NCBI GenBank assembly: GCA_937859855.1
Contig: CALMAR010000422.1
Location: forward strand, 1 to 7,218
Length of the DNA stretch: 7,218 nucleotides
Source of the DNA: an uncultured Kineosporia sp.
GTDB lineage: Bacteria; Actinomycetota; Actinomycetes; Actinomycetales; Kineosporiaceae
Direction of reading: 5' to 3'
The position numbers and the translations under genes were made by a program. Shown here in pieces: positions 1 to 5,284 of the stretch. Numbering within the stretch: position 1 is the first letter of the stretch; each line of letters starts with the position of its first letter. A model generated the notes under the pieces. That model did not search any database. It was not told the DNA's origin and saw nothing but the letters and a program-made list of their open reading frames with translations.

Positions 1-2
1 TC

Positions 3-284
3 ATCGAACACCAGGTCGAGCACGTAGCTGCGCCGAAAGCGCTGTCCGCCAACGCGTCCGCGGCCGAGATCGCCGCAGCCGCAGCGCACGCCGCCGACGC
101 CGCCGCCCGGCTGGACGACGCAGCATCCCAAGACGCCGAAGGCGCCCACCTCGAACACGAAGCGGCCGAGCACGACGGCAGCGAGATCGACTGGGAGATG
201 CGCCACGCCGCAGCGATGGAGCCGCACCGGCGATCACCGGCAGCGGCCGAGGTCGAGTCGGCGGCACCCGGGATCGAGCTATGA
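3..284 (+). CDS. C-terminal part of an Ala-rich protein, function unknown
   Basis: An open frame enters from the left edge and ends at a TGA at 282-284; the start lies outside the window. The visible 93 residues are rich in Ala, Glu, His and Asp (for example AAAAAHAADAAARLDDAA), have very G/C-rich third codon positions, and end in SAAPGIEL. The composition suggests a helical, charged, low-complexity tail of a larger protein. No catalytic or binding motif is visible. It runs convergently toward the unknown gene at 305-892, with only 20 bp between the two stop codons. A tail of this kind would suit a large mobilisation or replication protein of the element, but nothing in the sequence shows that. 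The frame choice is fairly secure; the function is not known. Confidence 0.6.
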   Translation: MEHQVEHVAAPKALSANASAAEIAAAAAHAADAAARLDDAASQDAEGAHLEHEAAEHDGSEIDWEMRHAAAMEPHRRSPAAAEVESAAPGIEL

Positions 285-304
285 CAAGCGTCCCGGCCAG
301 TGCC

Positions 305-892
305 TCAGGGCTGTGTGACAGCCGCAACGATGTCCGCGACGTCGTACGGGAACCGCTCGTCGCTGACACCCGGCCCGAGCAGGCCCGGACTGCCACGGCC
401 GACCATGCCGATCACACTGACCACGACCTGCAATGGCGAGACGTCCGGCACTGTCCAAGGCGGCCGCGGGTAGTCCGGCATGTAGACCCAGGTCAGCCAT
501 TCCTCGACGCCGCGGGCTGCGATCCGGCCCTCGTCGCACCAGGATGCCCGGGGGAACACCTGGACGCCGGCCGCGGCCCGGCCGGCGGCCTCAATCTCGG
601 CGGCCACTTCGTGGAAGTTCGCCCGCGGCCGGTCCATCCCGGTCGCCGGCGCGCGGGTCTCCTGGCCACCGACCCAGGTCGCGGCGAAGTAGCCGCCCTT
701 GGCCAGCGCCTCGACGCGGCGATCGCCGCAGCGGGCCAGGCCCATGATCGCCTCCAGGCTGGAGCGGATCTCGGCGTTGGTTCGCGCCCTCGCCGCCGGG
801 CGCTGAGCGGCCCACGCCGCGGCGTCATCCGAGAATCCCGGCTCGCCAATCTCCGTCACCCGAGCGGCTGGGTGCGCGTAGTCGCCGGCCAT
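305..892 (-). CDS. Hypothetical protein, 195 aa
   Basis: This is a protein I do not recognise. The ATG (complement of 890-892) is preceded by a strong Shine-Dalgarno sequence, AAAGGAG, about six bases upstream, and third codon positions are almost all G or C, so the gene looks real. The N-terminal half is Ala/Arg-rich and helical. A central stretch has several Trp and aromatic residues (EEWLTWVYMPDYPRPPW, about residues 130-146). The C-terminal part (about 151-195) is more hydrophobic, with SPLQVVVSVIGMVG, but is too short and broken to call a membrane span. There are only two cysteines (C55, C119) and no metal-binding or nucleotide-binding motif. It probably has its own promoter in the 893-1273 region, divergent from ssb. 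It is likely an accessory gene of the element. Confidence 0.75.
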   Translation of the reverse strand: MAGDYAHPAARVTEIGEPGFSDDAAAWAAQRPAARARTNAEIRSSLEAIMGLARCGDRRVEALAKGGYFAATWVGGQETRAPATGMDRPRANFHEVAAEIEAAGRAAAGVQVFPRASWCDEGRIAARGVEEWLTWVYMPDYPRPPWTVPDVSPLQVVVSVIGMVGRGSPGLLGPGVSDERFPYDVADIVAAVTQP

Positions 893-1273
893 GGCGGCTC
901 CTTTCCCCTGACGCGCAGTACAACCCTCGCCAGTGTGAACGCCGGTACCGACAATCGGCCACGCCTCACGGCTCGCCGTCTGCGAATCAGCCCAGCAGTC
1001 GGCACTGGCCGGCCTGGTCGCCGCGGAGTGGATTCGTCAGGTCACCCTGACCCCGCCGGCCGCTTCGCGGCGTCAAGCGGGTTCCTCCGAGAACTTTCCG
1101 GCCCCCGCCGTCCTCCCTTCGGTCGGCACCACTGCGCTCGACGAGCCCGGAAACTTCGCGCCCCACCCGCTGGACACCCGCGGCCGTCGGAGCCCTGGCA
1201 CCCCGCACGAACCACCCGGGACGACCGGGACCACTAGCACCACCCCGATCCGATCAGCAGAAGGAGCACCGTC
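893..1273. other. Divergent intergenic region, 381 bp
   Basis: This region separates the leftward unknown gene from the rightward ssb gene and should hold both promoters. I see no convincing coding frame; the long plus-strand frame crossing it has the Arg/Pro/His-rich composition of a shadow. Visible structure: a short inverted repeat at 1036-1051, a distant repeat pair TTTCCGG (1095-1101) / CCGGAAA (1147-1153), and an 8-bp sequence CCGGTACC at 942-949 that recurs at 2307-2314 in the other divergent region. Good Shine-Dalgarno sequences lie at both ends. No clear -35/-10 pair was found. Confidence 0.6.
1036..1051. promoter_or_regulatory. Short inverted repeat, possible operator
   Basis: GTCAGG and CCTGAC form perfect 6-bp arms around the 4-bp centre TCAC. 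A second, overlapping repeat (GGTCA / TGACC) shares the same bases. The site lies between two divergent genes, where a repressor of either could bind. This is seen only as symmetry; no regulator gene is visible and the repeat is short enough to occur by chance. Confidence 0.25.
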
Positions 1274-1702
1274 ATGAACGAGCCGAGCATCACCTTCACG
1301 GGCAACCTCACCACCGACCCCGAACTGCGGTTCACCCCCACCGGCAAGCCCGTCGCCCTGCTGCGGCTGGCCTCCACCCCGCGCCGCCGCGACGACGCCG
1401 GCGGATGGTCCGACGGGAACACCACGTTCCTGGACGCCGAGGTCTGGGGCGCCACCGCCGAGAACGCCTCTGAGAGCCTCTCGAAGGGCTCGCGGGTCCT
1501 GCTCACCGGCCGCATCCGCACCGACGTCTGGACCCCCACCGACGGCGAGTACGCCGGCAAGGAGCAGCGACGCATCCGCGTCGTGGTCGACGAGCTGGCC
1601 GTCAGCATCCGCTACGCCGCCGCCCGCACCATCCGCCCCGACCGCGGTTCCGGCCAGGGCGGCGCCTGCTCCGACGAGCCCGCCGTGAGGGCGGCCTTCT
1701 GA
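1274..1702 (+). CDS. ssb: Single-stranded DNA-binding protein (SSB, OB-fold)
   Basis: This protein binds and protects single-stranded DNA during replication, repair or transfer. The 142-aa product starts ITFTGNLTTDPELRFTPTGKPV and continues with TTFLDAEVWGATAENASESLSKGSRVLLTGRI, the standard order of the SSB OB-fold (about residues 5-115), with aromatic candidates for base stacking at F52, W58 and W86. The ATG follows AAGGAG by eight bases. The tail after the fold is short (about 27 residues) and ends DEPAVRAAF, unlike the acidic DDxxPF-type tip that chromosomal SSBs use to recruit partner proteins. It is therefore probably an element-borne paralogue, not the housekeeping gene; the lack of rpsF and rpsR neighbours agrees. 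A strong hairpin terminator follows directly. Confidence 0.92.
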   Translation: MNEPSITFTGNLTTDPELRFTPTGKPVALLRLASTPRRRDDAGGWSDGNTTFLDAEVWGATAENASESLSKGSRVLLTGRIRTDVWTPTDGEYAGKEQRRIRVVVDELAVSIRYAAARTIRPDRGSGQGGACSDEPAVRAAF

Positions 1703-1708
1703 GACCCG

Positions 1709-1750
1709 GGGCACCGGGTCCGCCGGCGATCGAGCCGGGACCCGGTGCCC
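1709..1750. terminator. Strong bidirectional hairpin between convergent genes
   Basis: GGGCACCGGGTCC (1709-1721) pairs perfectly with GGACCCGGTGCCC (1738-1750). Inside it CGGC (1724-1727) pairs with GCCG (1734-1737) around a GATCGA loop, giving 13 bp, a 2-nt bulge and 4 more bp. It begins seven bases after the ssb stop and ends ten bases before the stop of the convergent gene, so it can serve both. There is no T-run, which is common for actinobacterial terminators. Confidence 0.88.
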
Positions 1751-1759
1751 TACCAATCT

Positions 1760-2251
1760 TCACGCAGTCGACGGAGTCGTCGGCGTGATCTCTCGACAGT
1801 CCGGAGGTATGTCCCTTCGAGTGCAAACCTCCATGCGTTCGTCGTTGGAGGCCCACACGGATACCTCACCACCGTGCCAGGAGCAGGCGCCTCTGAGTCC
1901 GATGCTGGGAGACCGCCAACCGTCGACACAAGTGACCATGACGAACCTCCAGGTCGGCGTCGGTGAAGGGGTTGGCGTCAGCGGTGCAGCCGTAGCAGCG
2001 GCCAGACGAGGCGGGCCGCTGCTACTTGTGGCGAATCCCGCTGCCATGCCGGCCAGCGTGATCAGGACCGTCGCCACCAGGCAGGTCCAGCCAAGCACGG
2101 TCCACGCCTGTCCGACGAACCGACGACCGCAACTCACCTCAGCGCCCAAAGTGTGCCGTCCCCGCATCACGCGCAGCTTGCCAGTGTCGTCATCGACTCC
2201 CGCGTAAGCAGCTATCAGTCGTTCGTCCCAAGCCTGACTGCTCGATGGCAC
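1760..2251 (-). CDS. Membrane-anchored protein with DUF3761-like domain
   Basis: The 163-aa product starts at a GTG (complement of 2249-2251), the first start after an upstream in-frame stop, with only a weak AGG in front. The layout is a cytoplasmic N-terminus of about 49 residues, one transmembrane helix at about 50-73 (AWTVLGWTCLVATVLITLAG), a Ser/Thr/Pro/Ala linker at about 75-100, then a small extracytoplasmic domain. That domain carries TCVDGW...GACSWHGGEVSVW (about 107-133), which matches the C-x-DG / G-x-CS-x-HGG pattern of the DUF3761 family; C108, C123, C143 and C152 could form disulphides. The function of DUF3761 is not known to me. With this topology (N-in, domain outside) it would act at the cell surface. 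It is divergent from the SprT-like gene and convergent with ssb. The family call rests on the motif alone. Confidence 0.75.
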   Translation of the reverse strand: MPSSSQAWDERLIAAYAGVDDDTGKLRVMRGRHTLGAEVSCGRRFVGQAWTVLGWTCLVATVLITLAGMAAGFATSSSGPPRLAAATAAPLTPTPSPTPTWRFVMVTCVDGWRSPSIGLRGACSWHGGEVSVWASNDERMEVCTRRDIPPDCREITPTTPSTA

Positions 2252-2311
2252 CGATTGCCTGGCATCGCTGCGACGTGGTCCTCACCTTCGTGCCGCGGCT
2301 CACCTTCCGGT

Positions 2312-2435
2312 ACCAGGCCCGGTCTCAGCGTCAACCCCGGACGTCCGTAGGTGGACAGGAAGGTGCTCCGCACCCGCGCGTGGCCGGCTTCCGCTGCCGG
2401 ATCGGGGTTGACCCTGAGCCTCCTGCGGGCCTGGT
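2312..2435. repeat. Long inverted repeat between divergent genes
   Basis: The outer arms ACCAGGCCCG (2312-2321) and CGGGCCTGGT (2426-2435) are perfect complements. The inner arms CTCAGCGTCAACCCC (2324-2338) and GGGGTTGACCCTGAG (2404-2418) match at 14 of 15 positions. Read outward, each arm is GGGGTTGACnCTGAG followed by CGGGCCTGGT, so each divergent gene has its own copy, with a spacing of 2 bp on the left and 7 bp on the right. Each copy contains TTGAC, a -35-like hexamer start, but I see no good -10 box. Smaller hairpins lie inside (GGTGC/GCACC at 2362-2374, CCGGC/GCCGG at 2384-2400). It may be a shared regulatory motif, a structured leader, or both. Confidence 0.65.
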
Positions 2436-2447
2436 GATCTCCGCCTA

Positions 2448-2474
2448 CGGCGGGGGCACACACCACCCCCGCCG
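2448..2474 (+). promoter_or_regulatory. Leader stem-loop just upstream of the SprT-like gene
   Basis: CGGCGGGGG (2448-2456) and CCCCCGCCG (2466-2474) form a perfect 9-bp stem with the loop cacacacca. It ends 14 bases before the Shine-Dalgarno sequence (GGGAGG, 2489-2494). CCGCC at 2441-2445 can pair instead with GGCGG at 2449-2453, so two mutually exclusive structures exist. That is the geometry of an attenuator, though no leader peptide or T-run is seen. Confidence 0.45.
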
Positions 2475-2504
2475 CAGCACCACAGCCAGGGAGGAACCGG
2501 AGTC

Positions 2505-3302
2505 ATGACGACAACCGCGCAGGAAACCGCCGGCAGTATTGACACGTACGAGACAAGCTCGGATGCAACCGATCTGGACCGGACGAGCGTGCCGGCGGTC
2601 GTCGATCCGGGCCTTTCCGCGCCGATCGTCGCGTCGTTGGAGCGCGCGTGGGCGGCAATCGGGCACCGGCATTCAGACCTGCCGCAGGTCGTCATGGTCC
2701 TCGCCTCGGGATCGGACGGGGCGCCATCCGGGTGGTTGAAGCTCGGGCACTTCGCCGCGATGCGCTGGGAGACCCGGGACAACGTGATGCCCGAGGTGTT
2801 CATCGGCGGGGAGGGCTTGGCCCGCGGACCAATCGGTGTCCTGGGCACTCTGCTGCACGAGGCCGCCCACGCCCTCGCCCACGCCCGAGAGATCAAGGAC
2901 ACGAGCAGGCAGGGCAGGTACCACAACGCCCGGTACGCCGAGCTGGCCCGTTCCCTCGGCCTGGACGTCGCGCAGATCGCCCCGATCGGCTGGTCGAACA
3001 CGACTGTTACCGAGGCGACGGCTGACCACTACGCCGCCACCATCGCCGACCTGGCTGCCGCCCTGAAGATCTTCCGGCGCAGCGAGAGCGACCTGTTCCG
3101 CGCCGCCACTGGGGACGACCGCGACCAAGGAGACGGGGACACCACCAGGACGCCGCGGCGGCCGGCAACACCGACCCGAGACAACGGCAACGGCGTCGCT
3201 GCTCTGTGCGGCTGCGGCCGGCGGATCCGCGTCACCGCTTCCGTGCTCGACCTCGGCCCTATCACCTGCGCCCTATGCGGCGACCCCTTCGCCACCAGCT
3301 AG
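2505..3302 (+). CDS. SprT-like zinc metallopeptidase-fold protein
   Basis: The 265-aa product has the zinc-metallopeptidase signature HEAAH at residues 118-122 (LLHEAAHALAH) and a probable third ligand in RYHNARYAELARSLGL (H140), the arrangement of SprT/SprT-like proteins. A C-terminal CGC...CALC set (C235, C237, C255, C258) would bind a second zinc. Residues 1-40 look disordered, and so does the linker at 203-230. SprT-family proteases are linked to DNA-protein crosslink repair; whether this one cleaves proteins is inference. The ATG is preceded by GGGAGG ten bases upstream. It stands near ssb, consistent with a DNA-maintenance role for the element. Its codon use is typical high-GC. The upstream region is unusually structured, suggesting regulated expression. 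Confidence 0.85.
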   Translation: MTTTAQETAGSIDTYETSSDATDLDRTSVPAVVDPGLSAPIVASLERAWAAIGHRHSDLPQVVMVLASGSDGAPSGWLKLGHFAAMRWETRDNVMPEVFIGGEGLARGPIGVLGTLLHEAAHALAHAREIKDTSRQGRYHNARYAELARSLGLDVAQIAPIGWSNTTVTEATADHYAATIADLAAALKIFRRSESDLFRAATGDDRDQGDGDTTRTPRRPATPTRDNGNGVAALCGCGRRIRVTASVLDLGPITCALCGDPFATS

Positions 3303-3388
3303 TCCCCGACGTCGCCTGTGCTGGTGAGGCCGGCGGTCGAGCTCGTCAAATGGCTCCGCAGACCAGAGGAAACTGCGGTACACGGAGT

Positions 3389-3404
3389 CAGCGCTCTTGC
3401 GCTG
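3389..3404 (+). terminator. Hairpin, possible terminator of the SprT-like gene
   Basis: CAGCGC (3389-3394) and GCGCTG (3399-3404) form a perfect 6-bp stem with a TCTT loop, 86 bases after the SprT-like stop. A second weaker pair, CCGCAG (3356-3361) / CTGCGG (3373-3378), precedes it. There is no T-run. The hairpin lies upstream of the AIPR regulatory region and would insulate the two genes. Confidence 0.4.
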
Positions 3405-3441
3405 GGTTGGATTGGACGCTGTCCTCCGGCAGACGGATCGG

Positions 3442-3474
3442 ATACGATTGCTCATCGTATGTGTCCGATTGCTC
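3442..3474 (+). promoter_or_regulatory. Operator-like palindrome and direct repeat before the AIPR gene
   Basis: ATACGAT (3442-3448) and ATCGTAT (3454-3460) are perfect 7-bp arms around TGCTC, a 19-bp site sized for a dimeric repressor. The 9-mer CGATTGCTC occurs at 3445-3453 and again at 3466-3474, 21 bp apart, which is two helical turns and so the same DNA face. TACGAT (3443-3448) inside the palindrome resembles a -10 box, although no good -35 is seen. The site sits 19 bp upstream of the chosen start codon. Binding here would block transcription. Confidence 0.55.
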
Positions 3475-3482
3475 TCGGTGTC

Positions 3483-3486
3483 GGAG
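3483..3486 (+). promoter_or_regulatory. Ribosome binding site deciding the AIPR start
   Basis: GGAG lies six bases before the ATG at 3493. The longest open frame would begin at a TTG at 3397, but that codon lies inside the 3389-3404 hairpin, has no Shine-Dalgarno sequence, and would make the operator-like repeats coding. The ATG at 3493 is therefore the better start, 32 codons shorter. Confidence 0.7.
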
Positions 3487-3492
3487 TGCGCG

Positions 3493-5238
3493 ATGGCTGG
3501 AATGCAGGCTTTGATCGATACCGTCTTTGAACAGTGGAAGTCTGCCAATGCAGCCCACATGGACGATGACGATGCATGGGAAGTCTTTGTCACTTCTCAA
3601 ATTCTTCGGCAAAGCGATGCCACAATTGACTCAATCAATGCTGGGATTGTGGACGGCGCTGACGACGGCGGTATAGACGCCGTTTACACGTTGCTGGAAG
3701 ACGGTGTCCTTGCCATCGATGCTCCCCTGCTCAGCAAGCCCGAAGTCGCTCGAGATTATGCCGAGGGCCTTGAACTAACTCTTCATATTGTCCAAGCCAA
3801 GAACACCCGAAGCCTGCGCCAACTAACCGTCACCAATTTGCAATCAGTCTTACCGCAGGCCCTTGATTTGTCGCGAGACTTGAGCGACATGACTTATGAA
3901 CTGAATGACCGGGTTCGCGAGCAAATAGGAATCTTTCGCAAAGCATACGAGCATTTACTGTCACGCAAACCCAAAGTTCGTGTCCAAGTAACAATAGCGT
4001 CACATGGATCCACTCGCTCATTGTCCAAGAACATTACGGACCGGGCACGAAGACTCACCTATCAGCTTAAACAAGTCCTGCCATCCGCCGATATCAACGT
4101 AAATTTGATCGGGGCGGACGAGCTTTGGGAAATGTTTAATTGGACATCACCTAAGACACTCGAGCTCGAATGCGAGGAAGTCCTGTCGAGTGGAGAGTCA
4201 TATGTGGCCCTCGCTCGTTTGAGCAGTTACATGAGACTGATCGTGGACGATCATGGTAGTCTGCGAAGGCATCTCTTTGACGCCAACGTTCGTGACTATC
4301 AAGGTGAAGTTGTTGTCAATAAGGAGATTCGATCGTCCCTTTCGGAAGGTAACGGCCCAGAATTCTGGTGGCTAAACAATGGCGTGACCATCCTTTGCGA
4401 CGAGGCACATTCCGCGGGCAAGAGATTTGCTCTTACGAATATTCAGATCGTGAATGGTCTTCAGACGTCTCATACCATCGCCCGTTGGCATAAATCAATT
4501 AGCGGAACTGTCCAAGGTCAACAACAACTCGAGTCGGATAGTCGTCGACTCCTAGTAAGAGTCATCGTCGCAAAGGACGACGCTGTTCGCGACAAGATTA
4601 TTCGAGCCACAAATCGGCAAACTGCTGTGCCGGATGCGTCCCTGCGTGCTACTGACGAGGTTCAGCGGCAGATCGAGGCGTTCTTTGGAGCGCGAGGTTA
4701 TTTTTACGATCGTCGCAAAGGATTTTATAGAAACATTGGCAAGGATCCTTCTAAGATAATTAGCATTCCTTACTTGGGTCAAGCCATGTTTTCATTAGCT
4801 TACGGCGGGCCAGAAGTTGCCCGGGGTAAGCCAAATTCATTATTAGCGGAGGATGCAAGGTACAATCGAGCTTTTGATCCGACGACAGAAATCGAAATGT
4901 TTTTTTGGGCGGCAATGGTGTTTCGTCGCGTAGATGAGCACTTGCAATTGCCGCAAAGTCAGACGCGCTTTCCAGAGCGTCGGTATTTGACCCCCTTCGT
5001 GTCGTATGCCCTTGTCGTTGATGCTTTACAGAAATCTCCCGGCAGCTGGCGCGACATTAGGAAACTTGCCCTTGGCGGGAAAGGCTTTTCCGATGCGGCG
5101 CTGGAGCGAGCTGCTTCGGTAGTCAAGGGAGAACTAGATGACTTTGTGGAGTCGACCTCGATATCAGCCGCGGATGCCACCAAGCGCCAAGTGTTCACGC
5201 AGCGATTGGCCAGCAAGATCCTTGGCGGTTCCGGTTGA
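3493..5238 (+). CDS. AIPR-family protein (abortive infection phage resistance)
   Basis: AIPR (Pfam PF10592) proteins are linked to phage defence, often by abortive infection; the molecular action here is inferred. The 581-aa product has an N-terminal region with D-D-G-G-I-D (57-62) and V-Q-A-K (100-103), with a Glu at 30: the pattern of a PD-(D/E)XK or Mrr-like nuclease fold, with Q101 in the usual acidic position. The AIPR core follows: FWWLNNGVTILC (291-302), NIQIVNGLQTSHTI (316-329) and IIRATNRQTAV (369-379), then a Tyr/Arg-rich segment GYFYDRRKGFY. The remaining C-terminus is helical and unassigned. Length fits the family. Base composition is clearly lower in G+C than its neighbours, with six TTA and at least five AGA codons, so it was probably acquired separately. 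No methyltransferase or ATPase partner is next to it, so it looks like a single-gene system. It converges on the integrase gene. Confidence 0.9.
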   Translation: MAGMQALIDTVFEQWKSANAAHMDDDDAWEVFVTSQILRQSDATIDSINAGIVDGADDGGIDAVYTLLEDGVLAIDAPLLSKPEVARDYAEGLELTLHIVQAKNTRSLRQLTVTNLQSVLPQALDLSRDLSDMTYELNDRVREQIGIFRKAYEHLLSRKPKVRVQVTIASHGSTRSLSKNITDRARRLTYQLKQVLPSADINVNLIGADELWEMFNWTSPKTLELECEEVLSSGESYVALARLSSYMRLIVDDHGSLRRHLFDANVRDYQGEVVVNKEIRSSLSEGNGPEFWWLNNGVTILCDEAHSAGKRFALTNIQIVNGLQTSHTIARWHKSISGTVQGQQQLESDSRRLLVRVIVAKDDAVRDKIIRATNRQTAVPDASLRATDEVQRQIEAFFGARGYFYDRRKGFYRNIGKDPSKIISIPYLGQAMFSLAYGGPEVARGKPNSLLAEDARYNRAFDPTTEIEMFFWAAMVFRRVDEHLQLPQSQTRFPERRYLTPFVSYALVVDALQKSPGSWRDIRKLALGGKGFSDAALERAASVVKGELDDFVESTSISAADATKRQVFTQRLASKILGGSG

Positions 5239-5284
5239 AGTTGTCGCCATCGCGGCTCGCCCGTCGCTGTGTGCGCCACTGGGC

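Noticed and set aside
281..1237. Long plus-strand frame whose ATG overlaps the stop of the first gene (ATGA)
   Set aside because: The overlap hints at coupling, but the protein is Arg/Pro/His/Gly-rich, its first codon positions coincide with the G/C-rich third positions of the minus-strand gene at 305-892, and that gene has a strong Shine-Dalgarno sequence.
1073..1756. Minus-strand frame opposite ssb
   Set aside because: Gly/Ala/Val-rich shadow of a clear OB-fold gene; it also crosses the terminator hairpin.
1785..2207. Plus-strand frame opposite the DUF3761-like gene
   Set aside because: No motif or Shine-Dalgarno sequence; the minus-strand frame has a membrane helix, a linker and the Cys/His-Gly-Gly motif.
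2312..2435. Miniature transposon (MITE) bounded by the inverted repeat
   Set aside because: The flanking bases do not form a target-site duplication, there is no second copy in the window, and the motif orientation fits divergent control better.
2300..3001. Minus-strand frame opposite the SprT-like gene
   Set aside because: Shadow frame; the plus strand carries HEAAH, a plausible third ligand and a C-terminal zinc site.
3397..3492. Extra 32 N-terminal codons of the AIPR gene
   Set aside because: They begin at a TTG inside a hairpin with no Shine-Dalgarno sequence and would run through the operator-like repeats.
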